A stretch of DNA of 64,000 bases from Quillaja saponaria (taxonomy: Eukaryota; Streptophyta; Magnoliopsida; Fabales; Quillajaceae): assembly GCA_029379385.1 (NCBI GenBank), contig CM055611.1, positions 20,034,062 to 20,098,061 on the forward strand. Direction: 5' to 3'. The stretch's first letter is position 1; each line of letters begins with the position of its first letter. A model generated the notes under the pieces. That model saw only the letters and a program-made list of their open reading frames with translations, did not search any database and was not told the DNA's origin. The translations under genes and the position numbers were made by a program. Of this stretch, positions 13,827-26,000 are shown in pieces.

Positions 13827-14497
13827 AACCCATTTAGGATTCATAAGATGCGTGGCGGTCTTAGATTGGTGTTAAATAACCAATTGGCCAACTCCAAGTA
13901 CAAAAATGGATGTTAGGAATCTAAAATTTGTTTATTGTTTTTTTTTTCTTTAGGTTTCTTTCTTTTTATGGTGTATTGGTGTGGGGTATATCACATTCAA
14001 TATTTTAAGAACAAATTAGTTTCAAAATGCGAGTGGAGTAGGTATCTGATAAATTATAGGAGAATTAGTAATTTCTAGCAAAGTTTACTAAAATATATAA
14101 ATCATTACTATTTTGTTGTGTTATATATATATATATATATTTTTTTTTTATTTAATAGATATACCGTGTCTATGTCAATATACACAAGTTTTTATGATTG
14201 CATGTCTCTAAGTTAGCTCATATTTTTTATACACAATTTTGTGAAATTTAGATAGTGATTAAGGTCGATTTGATAAAAAAAAAGATGAAATGGTGTGTTT
14301 GTATTTTTTTTATTGATTTATTATTATAGGTATTCTTTTTATTATAATACAAGTTAAATATATTTATACTCGTCAATAGTGAATTTTAAGTTTGAGTCAA
14401 GTTTACATAAATCTAAAGATAATTATAAGAAAAATAAAAATAGTAATTGATAATATTAAACTTCATAGGATAACTTACTTCTGCTTCACGCAATGCT

Positions 14498-14773
14498 ATG
14501 AAGTTTTGGGACCATTTATTTTTTATGAATCCAAGACCTACTTATGAAGTCACATTCCTTATTTGTTTGCCGGAGGAAATGTTGTGTAAGGCCGGAGGGA
14601 CGATGGTGGTTGAGGTGGCGAAGGTGTTGGGTGGTGTGTTAAGGTTTGAGTGCACTGGGTTGACTAGAAAGGATAAGTGCTTGTTGCTTGGAGGGGATGA
14701 TGGGATCGGGCGGAGACATAAATTTTGTGTAGCCAAGGTCGATTTTACATTAATATTTTTATTCAAATTATAA
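14498..14773 (+). other. Unassigned GC-rich island with a 91-codon frame
   Basis: Between about 14480 and 14740 the base composition is clearly richer in G and C than the flanks. An open frame begins [14 protein letters not shown] on the plus strand, and a 74-codon frame lies opposite on the minus strand. I recognise no domain in either. No splice partners are evident and the frame runs out into AT-rich sequence. It may be a decayed gene or transposon fragment. I do not claim it is expressed. Confidence 0.2.
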
Positions 14774-15980
14774 AGTTGGTCAAAAATAAAATATAATGTA
14801 CATTTTTCTATTTAATTAAAAATTATTTTTAAAGTTTCAATAAAAAAAAAATTATTTCATATTAATGACTGAGTTAATTTAGTAGTATAATGAAACTTAA
14901 AATGCTCACCTAGTAACAACCATTAGATCTAGTGTTCCTAAATATACAAAAATACCAGCTTATTTCATTTTAATTATAAAAATAAAATAAAAATTAAAGT
15001 CCAATTTTATTTTAAACCTCGTTTAGTAAATAATCCAATCTAAAAATTTTCATGATCGTTTCATATGTATTCATTTATATAATGTAAATAAGGGTAACTT
15101 ATTGTTTTGCTTCTTGAAAATTACATATTTTTCTAGTTTTGACATTGTTTATTTTTTCTAATAAGATTCTTCAAAACTAAATCTATTATGTTACAATCTT
15201 ATGTGATTTTATTTTCTAAATTGAGCTATTAATCAAGTTGAAATTATTAAATTGAAATAAAAATCTAATAAAATTAGCTAATATGTTTTTTATATTGAAT
15301 CGTGAAGGACCTGATTAGAAAAAAAATTTAAATAATTAAAAATAGAAAATAATGTAATTCTCAAGGACTAAAACAATAAATAAGTCTATAAATAATATAA
15401 ATGTTATATTCTTCATTGGATTATTATAAGTTTACTAAAAAAACAAAAGAAGAAGATCAATATATCAAATATTAGGAAGAGAGGAGAGAAGAGAGAAGAG
15501 CATTGGATGGGCCAAGAGGCTCAGGTTGATTGTAGGTTTTGACTTTACAAATAATGAACCTACTAAAAAAAACATTAGAACAAACATAGCTGGGTGGGCC
15601 AGGCCGTGGATTCGCCCCTAGAGGGGAAGGTGGAGTCCATGTACAATGGCAGGAAGCAGCAAAAATGGTTACGGAGGGCTTGAGGCCCTGAGGCCCTAGA
15701 TCAGGCAGGCACTTGCATGTGTATATAACATGTCTTTATTGGTACAAAATGTTTTTTAAGTAGAAATATATAAACTATGGATATGTAAAAATTGCTATAT
15801 TCATTTGCCATTAGCCATTAGTTTTGGGGAGCCATATATATATAAAGCCTAAAGAGATATGGAACAACGTGTTTGGTTTGTGTTCGTAGAAAATCTTTCT
15901 CACTCCTCCTATCTCACGTAATACTTGGCAGATATATTTAAGTGAGGGGTTTTTTTTTATTTTTTATGAGAATGTTGAAG
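14774..15980. other. AT-rich intergenic region
   Basis: No gene was recognised. Most of the stretch is AT-rich. A small GC-richer patch at about 15590-15710 (GGGCCAGGCCGTGGATTC and the following 100 bp) does not match any feature I know. Confidence 0.5.
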
Positions 15981-15990
15981 TGAATGGTTG

Positions 15991-16260
15991 GTCCTTGATC
16001 ATGCATCCTTTGTGGAGACATAATCCACATGATAATGCAGGTATCTCTCTGGAATTTGCATGATTTCTTGTTTCAAATATGATTGTGTCTTATGGAGATG
16101 TATTTTAGTGCAATATATATTATTTATGTCTAACTATTATTGCTTTTGAGATATGTTATTTTTGAAAGGCAAAGAGAAGATTGTGACCATCTTAGTCTTT
16201 GAGATATTATTTGAGTAAATGGAGGAGGTTAAATCTAGCAGGAAACAATTAAAAATTTAT
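15991..16260. repeat. Diverged interspersed repeat, copy A
   Basis: The segment beginning TTGATCATGCATCC and containing GGAATTTGCATGAT and GGAGATGT recurs in diverged form at 19682 and 20709. Similarity to the 19.7-kb copy extends for at least about 250 bp by eye. Confidence 0.55.
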
Positions 16261-17099
16261 AATTGTATGGTTAGTATCAATTCTAAAAAAAGTGTAAATA
16301 GAAGAATATATACTGTAAGTATGTGATGATGACAGACTAAGCAATATGAAGTAGAAAAAGTTTTTGTTAAATCCAACCAAAACATAAAACAAATGGCAAA
16401 TATCATTATACACATGTTTTACAGGTCTATCATTTTGCCATAATGTGATTTTGCAAACTATTAGTTTGCCTATATTTGGTTCACTCTGCTATCATATATT
16501 ACTTTGTTATTTTGTAATTTGTCATGTGATGAGTTTTTTTCCTTCTCAATTAATGGTCAATATTCCGCTTCTAATTTAATTATTTTTTTTATAAATAAAT
16601 AAATAAATATATATATATATATATATATATGAATTTGGGGTGAGTATTTGTTTTTGGATTATATATATATGATGATGCCTCATTGATATTTATACCCACA
16701 GTACAAGAAAGTTGGTCGGAGCAACTTTTAGTTGGTAAAAGGTAGTTGGAAAAAACTTTCTCGATAATATTAACCAACCTCAAGATTAGTTGATAATCAC
16801 TTATACCAAATTCTGTTGATTGGGGTGGTTGGTACTATCGTTTGGAAAGAAAAAATAAATTATGTTAGTCGATAATTATCTATCAACCAATAGTTAGTCA
16901 ATATATAGTTGGTCGGGTCCATTTGAACGCAATTAATTAGAATTGAATTGGATTGTTCAATGTTTTTTTTTTTTTTTTTAATTTAGCTCACATTTTAGAA
17001 TTGAAATTAGAATTTTCTATTCAACTACAAATTATCTTCAATTCTTATGATTAGACCCAAAAATTTATAATTATTGTGCATGTATTATCTTCTTCAATT

Positions 17100-17490
17100 C
17101 TTACGATTCAGCCAACTACTGTCGACCCTTACCTATCGAAAACTTTATCTACCCATTGTTGGTTGCCACCACCGACCACTGTCACTGTCAACGAGTAGAA
17201 TACAATACAACTACCATCGAGACCAACTAAAGATGATGTCAATTATAGTCAACCATTATTGAGACAACCAAATATTATGATAACTATTGTATGAATCTAT
17301 CAGAATAGCGACAATCAATATCAGAACTCGTCAAAGATGACAACAACCATTGTCGCAACCCTCCAAAAACTACGACAACTACCGTGGAAGCCATTAGAGA
17401 TGACATAAACCACCATCAAAATCCATTGTAGACTATGACAACCATGCTCTGAAAGCCGTTAGAAATGATGACAACCATTTACTAAGTACT
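17100..17490. repeat. Degenerate low-order repeat, GACAACCAnn type
   Basis: Motifs of the type GACAACCAC/TTGTCG, CCATTAGAGATGAC and CAACCATTGTCG recur irregularly in this 390-bp stretch. It is flanked by AT-rich arms that look partly inverted with respect to each other (around 16921 and 17640). It may be a small nested MITE with an expanded centre. Confidence 0.4.
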
Positions 17491-18529
17491 TGAAACACAA
17501 TTCTGATTGTAATTTTTTATGTGATATAAATTAAATTTGTATTTTGATCCTAATTAATTTCAAATTTAGGATAATTGAAATTAATTTTTTAATTACAATT
17601 CTAATTTCAATTCAATGAATTCAAACGCAGTATAAAGGTTTAGGGTTGAACCCCAATTGGTGTTATCGCTGAGAATAAGAAAATTATTTTTAGTGACTAA
17701 CTATAAAGTTAATATCAGGCCTTATCTTTGCCAAATTGGTCAGGGAGTTAAGATCATGTCCATATATCAATTCATTCATATTATAACCAAAAAAGAAGAA
17801 GAAGAAGAAAAGCATATAAACATATACAATGTTCTCATAAATTTAGCTTAAACTATAGTGAATTAACAAATTATCATTGATTTAAGAATAATTAGTTTAA
17901 GATAATTTCAAAAGAATACCATCCTAGATCATGAAAAACTTTGTAAATTATCCATAAAGCTAAGGAAGTTTTCTTGTAATGCTGTTTAAAGATGGCAAAA
18001 TAAGTTTTCCATAAAAACGAAGTATATAGAAACCAAAATTGCAAAACTTTGCTTAAAAGTTGCTACTACTTTTAAATTTTTAAGATCATGCTTTAAATTT
18101 TAGAGATAAATTCTCTTGATAAGTAGATAAGAAAATATAAAACGTGAAACATGAAATCCAGTAGATAATTTGCTTAGGCTTATAGAGTGCCGAGTGGGGT
18201 TAGAGTTGAAAACATTACGTTAAATTTTGACTTTATGAATCTTTAAATCATACTAGAGAATGCATACAAAAAATCTAGATAGATAGAGCGCTTGCATATA
18301 AACTTACTAGAATTCTTCATTAAATGAAAGAACAGTTATTAAAATATTCTAATAAAAGTTTTTGTTAAGGATACGATATTTCTCTTGTAGTGATATATCA
18401 AGGTTAGTCGGTAAAGATCATCATATCAACTAATTATCCGACCAACCAAAAAAAAAATCTGACTAATTTTTTTATTTTGTGGATCAGGGAGTTAAAATCA
18501 TGTATGCCTTATCTTTGCCAAATGGTCAG

Positions 18530-19000
18530 CACATCGATTTGCTTCCCGGTAGCAATATTCAGTCTCTCCCAATGAGAGCTCTGCTATCACTGATGAGCCT
18601 ACCAAGTGGATGAGTGGAGACATTAGCTTACTTAATCAAGCTAACCGCTTCCAAAGAATCAGACTCAATGACAATGGGATAGAAATTCTTTTTCCCAGCA
18701 AAGCAGCAAGCCTTACCTAATGGCACTGAATTCAGCGTTCATAATATTAATATGCTTTAGCTTCATTGAAAAATCAACTTGCCAAATACTCCCCTATCAT
18801 CTTGGATTAGGCCCTGGCAGCATAAGGACCAGGTTACCTAGATTACTCTCAAGCCAGTCAATCAGATCAGTCGAGAAAGAAGCGGGATAAATCCGATTTT
18901 GGTACCGGAAGAATCCAAACCTCCCAAAAGCAAAGATACAATCAGGAAGCGCATGAAGGCAATCTTCAATATGGGATAGAACACCAGCCACAAGTATCAA
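18530..19000 (-). pseudogene. LINE reverse-transcriptase remnant (zinc-binding and RNase H-like region)
   Basis: On the minus strand, an open stretch at 19000-18797 reads HIEDCLHALPDCIFAFGRFGF and then STDLIDWLESNLGNL, like the zf-RVT tail of plant non-LTR retrotransposons. Further downstream the frame reads IVIESDSLEAVSLIK and LISDSRALIGRD with stops between, like the RNase H (RVT_3) domain that follows it. The open frame is broken, so this is a dead fragment. It lies within the proposed CACTA-like element. Confidence 0.6.
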
Positions 19001-19681
19001 TTGGAGCTAGCCATGCAGCGTGCACGTCTCATATAAAATATATGATATTTTTAGAGCCTGCCAACAAATTAACAAGAAGGAAATATGCTGATGTTATTTT
19101 TGCAGTTCCATGTTCTCTATGGCTGTGTAGGATGAGACAATCTTCAAGGAAGTCAGTGTACATGATCAGCCTTTTTGACTCTGGGTGATTAGGGTATAAA
19201 TCTGCTCTTGAAATACATATTGTCCCAACCATTTAATAAATTACTGCCTTTTAAAGAAAATTACGTATGTATATATAATAATTATACATGATTATGTAAT
19301 TTATTAAACTATTATATAAATTATATAACTTGTGTTCTTAAGGAGTGCAGCTCATTTACTACTGCACCTAACTCTTGTTGGTCTTTTAGATATCCTTTAC
19401 CACTAGCTATATCTTGATGCTCAATTCTCAGAAAAAAGGTAGTAATTAAAAATCATAGCCAAACTCCGTAGGATAATGCATTTGATTAATTATCCTAAAT
19501 AAAAAATGCTGACATAATATGCCCAAAGTTAATTCTGAGGAAGGAGATACGCAACAAAAGAGGAATTAATTTAGCCTGCAGTTTGTATGGTAGACAACTT
19601 CTTTGTTTTGCATGTGTAAGTAGCACATTTTTCAAACTTCATGTAACTAATATATGCCAGATATGTTCATGTGAAAGCTAG

Positions 19682-19940
19682 GACTTTGGATCATGCATCT
19701 TTTGTTGAGACACAATACACATGATAATGTATGTTTGCAATTACATGCCAAACCTATTGGAATTTGCATGATTTATTTGTTTTAATTATGATTGCCATTG
19801 GAGATGTCTTATACAATTTGAATCCTTTTATATATGATTATTATTGTTTGACATTCGTTATTACAAAAAAGAAGAAGATTATGTATGGCCATTTTAATCG
19901 AGAATTCTTTGAGCTATTGGAAGAAACCAAATTGAACAGA
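19682..19940. repeat. Diverged interspersed repeat, copy B
   Basis: The segment begins GGATCATGCATCTT and carries GGAATTTGCATGAT and GGAGATGTCTTATACAAT, matching copy A in order. The 72-codon frame within it (MFAITCQTYW...) is a chance frame in the repeat. Confidence 0.55.
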
Positions 19941-20708
19941 GAATTATAAAATTAAGAGAGAAATGTGATCCATCTTTAATTGTAGAAATATTAATATAGT
20001 GAACAGAAAATATTGTGCAACAAAATATTAGCACTATTGTCACAAAATATTGCCTTTAACTTCTAAGATTTGTTTGGATAATAGATAAGATAAAATTAAT
20101 GGATTACTAGGGCTATTTTCAAAATTCTTATTATAGTTGAATTTCTCAAAGACAAAAAGAAGAAAAATTCTACAGAAGAAATATAAAATACATCAGCCAT
20201 GTAAGTTAATTATGAGAGGAGAAGGCAATTGTTGAGGACCTCATTTTGTTTTAGATTTACTAGTTGTATATTTTATCTTATAAGAAAGTGGTAATTGTAA
20301 TTGTATACTAGTCTCTTCTTAATAAAGTATTATATTGTCTTTACTTGTTTTCATGAAGTCCTTAATTATAAGTTTTATATTTTTTCGTAATTTTAATATA
20401 AAAAACATTTTTATTTTTTTTAAAATAAAACATCACCGACAAACCGATAATAACTAAAAACTATGCACAATCAATGACCAACCAAAATCTTGGTTGGTGA
20501 TTACCGATGAGCCTCATTCCTTGCCCAAAAAATCATATCAACCAAACTTCAATGACAAATTTCGGTTGATAATACCGACTTAGTCAGTATTATCGACCAT
20601 GATTTTACAGATCACCCTTTACCAATCAAATGTTGGTCGTAAAGTATTTACCGACCAACCAGTTTGGTCAGTTGTCTTGTAGGGAAAATTACCGATCATT
20701 AAGACACC

Positions 20709-20840
20709 ATAGATGATGCATTTGGATAGGGATAGGTACATTGGTATTGCATGATATCTTGGTTTTTTCGGTGCATGGAGATGTTAATTTATTACAATGT
20801 ATAATCTATAATATTATTTCAACTATTGGTGCATTATTTG
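20709..20840. repeat. Diverged interspersed repeat, copy C
   Basis: The segment carries TGATGCATTTGG, TTGCATGATATCTTG and GGAGATGTTAAT in the same order as copies A and B, but is more diverged and shorter. Confidence 0.4.
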
Positions 20841-22960
20841 ATTAGCAAGAAATTATGAACATTTTATAATTATTTCAATTATTATTATTATTTGATACAT
20901 TAGACATGTTTGGTTAAATTGTGTGCAAAATTACGGTAAGTAAAAATATTTTTTAAGCAGAACTATTTAAATTAAAAGTACGGTATATAAATCTGAAAAG
21001 TAATTAAATGAGTTAAGAATAAAATTGTTGTGAGATATAAATTGATTCTATTTTATTTGAAAGATATATTGATTACTGAAATTACTACTAATGGGTTTAT
21101 TTGAAATATTTTTGCTACAAATTGTTTCTAAAATATCTTTATATAATTATTTTTGATATTTAAATGAAAGTATATATTATTATTTCTTAATAATAATTTC
21201 TATTTCTTTTTGTTGATTTAAGATATTTTGATTCTATACATAAATTAAAATAAATCTATCTGCTAAAATATGATAAATACTATGAGTATATTTGTTTAAA
21301 CAAAAAAATTATTAAAAATTATTTGAGATTTTTCTTATTTTTAATTTGGAAAATAGTAACTTTTATTTTTAGCTTTTAGAACTTTAAAAGTCCAAAAACA
21401 ATATTCTGTAAAACTCAAAAATTAAGACTCTATTACCAAATAGTTGTGGGTAAAAGTTTAAGTCCAAAAATTGTTCTAAAACCTAAATCAAGCAGGAACA
21501 TTATTTCTTGATTATTAGAAATCAGATATTCTATATACTACACTAGCCTTATGCTTGGAATTATTTTTTTAAGGAAGTAAATAAATTTATTTATTTATTT
21601 TATTTTTTTGTACCAGTTGTGTGAAAGAAGTAGGAAACAATTTGAGTTTATGTTCGTGCTTTAATTTATTTTCTAAAATTTAGTTGGTGGTAGAAAATTT
21701 GATTAGTTATTAAGAGAGTAAAATAAAAAATAAAATTTTAATTAGTTTAATTTGATATATATTATATATTAGTATAAAGGTCTCTTGCTTTTTTAATTAC
21801 TAGCCTCATCATTGATGTTATTACGCTTATAGTCAGAGGTTTTTTTAAATATATTTTTCAGATAATTATATATTAGTTGTTTTAATTAGAAAGTAATTGT
21901 TTGTTTGAATAAGTTAGTGTGAAGGAATGGATTTCTAATTGATTAGTTTATAAAATCTTTTACTGGATTTTATTTATTTTAGATTAGATAAAACCTAAAA
22001 TCATATATAGGAATTAAAAATTTATTGGAAGAGATTTTTTTTAAATAGGTTTTTTTTTAAATAAAATAAATTGATAAAAATACCTTGTAACTTAAAGGAA
22101 CAATAAATTTTAAATATAGGGTAAGTTATGGTAAAAATAATCAGTTAAAGCATATGACACCATAAAAGAGTATTTAGACTTTTAGAATATAAATATTTGA
22201 GTCATTAATTTCTCTTAATCCAACATTAATGATATTCTTCATTGTGATTTTATTAAATCATATTACATATTAGAGTAATAAGAGTCATTTATTATATTAG
22301 AATTATAATTATAACAAAAAAAAATTAACGAGAGTTGATAAACTTGTTAAGCAGTAATAAATATAATTTTTAGAACATAGAAATAAGAAATAAGTTATTT
22401 ATTAAATATAAATAAAATTATGATTAATTATTGTAATAAATATTATAAATTTTTTATTTAAAAAAAAAAAGTAATAAGTTTCCTTACATTGAAAAATAAA
22501 AAATTCTTATAAAAATTGTGAGATTCTTAATGAGGAAAAAAGGTTTCATGAGATTCTTAATGAGAAAAAAAGGTTTCATATTTGATAAAAATAAAATATA
22601 AGGAAATTTATAAAATAATAAAATTTGCACTTTCCCTGCTAGGACTATTATGAGGACAGATTTTTTTCTTCAATTCCCAAAATACCCCTAGTTTTAACCC
22701 CTATAGACACCCTACATGAACTAAAAAATTGGCATATTGGCGTTGCAGTGAGGGCTATCTGAATAAAATTCTCCAACTACGTCCACCACAAGTGTAATCT
22801 GCCACGTGTCTCTTTCACAACCCTCCTATCTCTTGGTTATAACGCCACTGAGATTTTTTTTTTTCCCGCTTTTTAAAATATAAAAAAAAAAAAATTTCAT
22901 AAAATTCTTATGAAGAAAATAGGAACAGGGCTTGTCTGCTTATCCTCTTGGCTAGACTGA
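20841..22960. other. AT-rich intergenic region upstream of PHT4;4
   Basis: No gene was recognised. It contains an exact-looking 30-bp tandem duplication at 22520-22549 / 22550-22579 (GAGATTCTTAATGAG unit, one mismatch). A GC-richer patch at about 22740-22850 (with GCCACGTGTC) is the likely proximal promoter of the gene that follows. Confidence 0.5.
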
Positions 22961-23095
22961 GAGTCACCAGAGCCAGAGGGGAGGTTTTGGCAACGACGTC
23001 GTGTTGTTGAAATTTGAGCTTTTGGTCTTGAACTGGGAGATGGTCTAAGAGAGCTCTGGGTTTTGAACTCTCACAGTCGGAGCTCCTAAACTGCC

Positions 23096-26000
23096 ATGGC
23101 TATCGGTGGTTTAATTTCCAACCGGAACTTTGGTTATTTTCTCGGTTCAGGTTTTTCTCCCAGAATCTTAATTTCGTTAATTTTTTTTTATATTTTGGGT
23201 TTCTAATTTCTGTAGCCGCATTTTGGGATGGGAATTATTAGTTTTCTATGAGGATTTATCGCTATGCATTTTTTGGATTTTGATTGGTTTTACTTTTGCA
23301 TTTCTTTTAGTCTGCTGGTCTGGTGTACTGTTTTTTCGAATTTTACAATATTTTCCTAGAAAAAGTTTTGGTCTTTTGAATTTAATTTACCTCTGCCAGT
23401 AGGACTTAATATAAAAATTAAAAAATTATAAGCCACCCAACTCATATATATATATATATATAATTTTTTTTTTTTTCTCTGTATTCTCCCACTGAATCTT
23501 TTTATGGAAATATATCATAACATAGAGCAGAAGATGATAAATTGTAATGCTTTTATTAGAATGAATCCCATTAGTAATGGAGGGCATTGATGAAAGTTGT
23601 TTTTCCCATAAGTCTAAATAGCAAGAGGAACAACTTGGGAAATGCTGGTAATCCTGTATGTTGGTTGTGGAAATCTGCTTGTACTTATTTGACACAAATT
23701 ATACACAATACACCTATAATGGAAGTGTATAATTACCTTAAACATTTGGTTTTCTTAATTTAGTTGAAGGCTAGTATCTTTTGTAAGTGCATCATGATGA
23801 CGAATTAACAACTGTCTAATATGAGCAGGAAAGGTATGTCAAAGAGAAAAGGATCTATCACTTCAAAGAGGGGGAGGTTCAGTTTTTTCTATCAAAAGAT
23901 ACGGTGAAGGGGACCATTGTTATTGATGTACCATTGTTATTTGATGTCCTTACGATCCATTCCTAGTATTTACACCAAACTAAAGGTCAGTAGAAGATGT
24001 CAGTGCTACATTTCCCGTTCCCTTAACAGCAGTCATATTGAACAAAGGGCGCTCAATACATTTGGTTTAAGTAAGAGGAAGAACCTGCACATTGAGCTTG
24101 TTAAGGTGAAAAAGACGCGTGTTTATTACAAATCTGAGGAGTATGACATAACAGAAGCAAAGGTGGACTCTCTGCCAACAAATGAGGGGGCAAGTGAAGC
24201 AGTTCTAGTGGAAGGTAATGCCAAAGAAGTATCTCCTTGGTGGGAGGAGTTTCCTAAGCGCTGGATTATTGTACTGCTCTGTTTTACAGCATTTCTATTA
24301 TGCAACATGGACCGTGTGAGTAATTTTCTGGTTTTATTTCTTTAGTCATAATGTTACTTCAATATTCATGTTTCCCATATCTTACCTCTACAGAGGTTAT
24401 AATTATATCATTATTCATTATTAGTTACTTCATTGACCTCTAGTTTCATATATAATACAAGAATCAGTTCTATTTCTTTTTCTTTTTGAATGTAGTAACC
24501 TAAGTATATTTGTCTTGCTCAAAAATGTAAAAGTAAAATAGAAACCTTATTATATAATCAAGATGAAGATCATAAAAATAATGTTTGCATACAATACTAA
24601 TTACTAAAGTCATACTAAAGTTTGTTCTGTTTTGTTTCCTATAACAAATTCAATATTTACTTAAATTTTATGCTAAACTTCAAAAATGCTTGTTAAGGTT
24701 ATCTACTCAATATTGAATTCCATCGTTATTTTCTTCCAAAAATGGTCACTGACCTAAGTAAATGTCTTGTAGGTGAACATGAGCATTGCAATACTTCCAA
24801 TGTCACAAGAGTTCAACTGGAACAGTGCGACAGTTGGCCTTATTCAGTCCTCTTTTTTCTGGGGCTATTTACTTACTCAGGTTTGTCTATCCAAAACATT
24901 TTAGCATGGTAAAAAAATCTTTATATTTAAAATCTCCTTTTTAAGTATGTGAGCATGCAGTTAAATAAAGCCTCGACTTTTGAAATGAATACATTTAGGG
25001 TTTGTTATTTGATCTGCATGACCGGTACATGATTTGGTCGCCAACTTAAATATACAAACTATATATATCTCCATTCTATCCACATGAGATTAAAATTTCT
25101 ACTTGCATGACTGTTTATGTGACTTTCATACTTTCTGTTTATTTAATTGTTAGTTGTTTCTATACAGATTGTTGGAGGTATATGGGCTGACAAAATTGGT
25201 GGGAAGCTAGTACTGGGTTTTGGTGTTATCTGGTGGTCTATTGCAACCGTTTTAACACCAATTGCTGCAAGACTTGGGCTTCCTTTTTTACTTATCATGC
25301 GTGCCTTTATGGGAATTGGTGAGGTTGGTCTCTTCTAAGCTTCTGTTTGATTTTGTTATATTATGGTCAATTTTGCACCTCTATATTTGATTTGCAAAAT
25401 CAATGTGCCAGTTTACCAGGAATCTTTGGTATGAAGGTCTGATAATAATTGTCCTGCTAGAAAATCAAGCTAAAGACATACAAAAACATCATGAGAAATA
25501 ATGGCCTCAAGTCCTTGCAAACTATTTAGTTTAGTGAACCCTGATCATTGCTACCTTGCTTTTGTAGCTTAAACGTATTTTCTGAGTAAGAGGTTTTCAT
25601 CTCATAAGATAATATTGGATTCTTACAAGGTACTATCTCTTTTACAGGGTGTTGCTATGCCTGCTATGAACAATATACTCTCCAAGTGGATTCCAGTATC
25701 TGAGAGAAGCAGATCACTTGCACTAGTATATAGTGGCATGTATCTTGGGTCTGTGACAGGCTTGGCTTTCTCACCAATCCTAATTCAGAAGTTTGGGTGG
25801 TCATCCGTGTTTTACTCATTTGGCTCGCTTGGAAGTATCTGGTTTGCATTATGGCTTAGAAAAGTGAGTGGTTGCTTAAGGCCTTAAGCTATTTTAGTGG
25901 AAATCTTTAAATTCACGTGTCCTTTCTTGATTGGAAAAAAAAATCCAAATAAGAAAAAGAGTTTCTTCTTCTCTTCCACACAATCATATCGTTTTAGTTT

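Larger units (their letters stand above)
16697..20684. mobile_element. Probable decayed CACTA-like DNA transposon, non-coding
   Basis: The left end reads CACAGTACAAGAAAG and the right end, read inward, CCCTACAAGACAAC. Both resemble the CACTACAAGA terminus of plant CACTA elements. Next to each end is a cluster of short direct and inverted motifs of the type GTTGGTCGGT / ACCGACCAACC (16710-16920 and 20430-20680), as in CACTA subterminal regions. A further TTTCTCTTGTAGTG, a perfect CACTA-type right terminus, sits at 18379-18392 and suggests nesting or a composite element. No transposase frame survives and no 3-bp target duplication was confirmed. The edges are therefore tentative. Confidence 0.45.

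Noticed and set aside
15590..15710. GC-richer patch examined as a possible microRNA precursor
   Set aside because: No matching inverted arm of about 21 nt was found and none of the conserved plant miRNAs I know is present.
24126..24308. 60-codon minus-strand frame
   Set aside because: It is the antisense of PHT4;4 exon 2.
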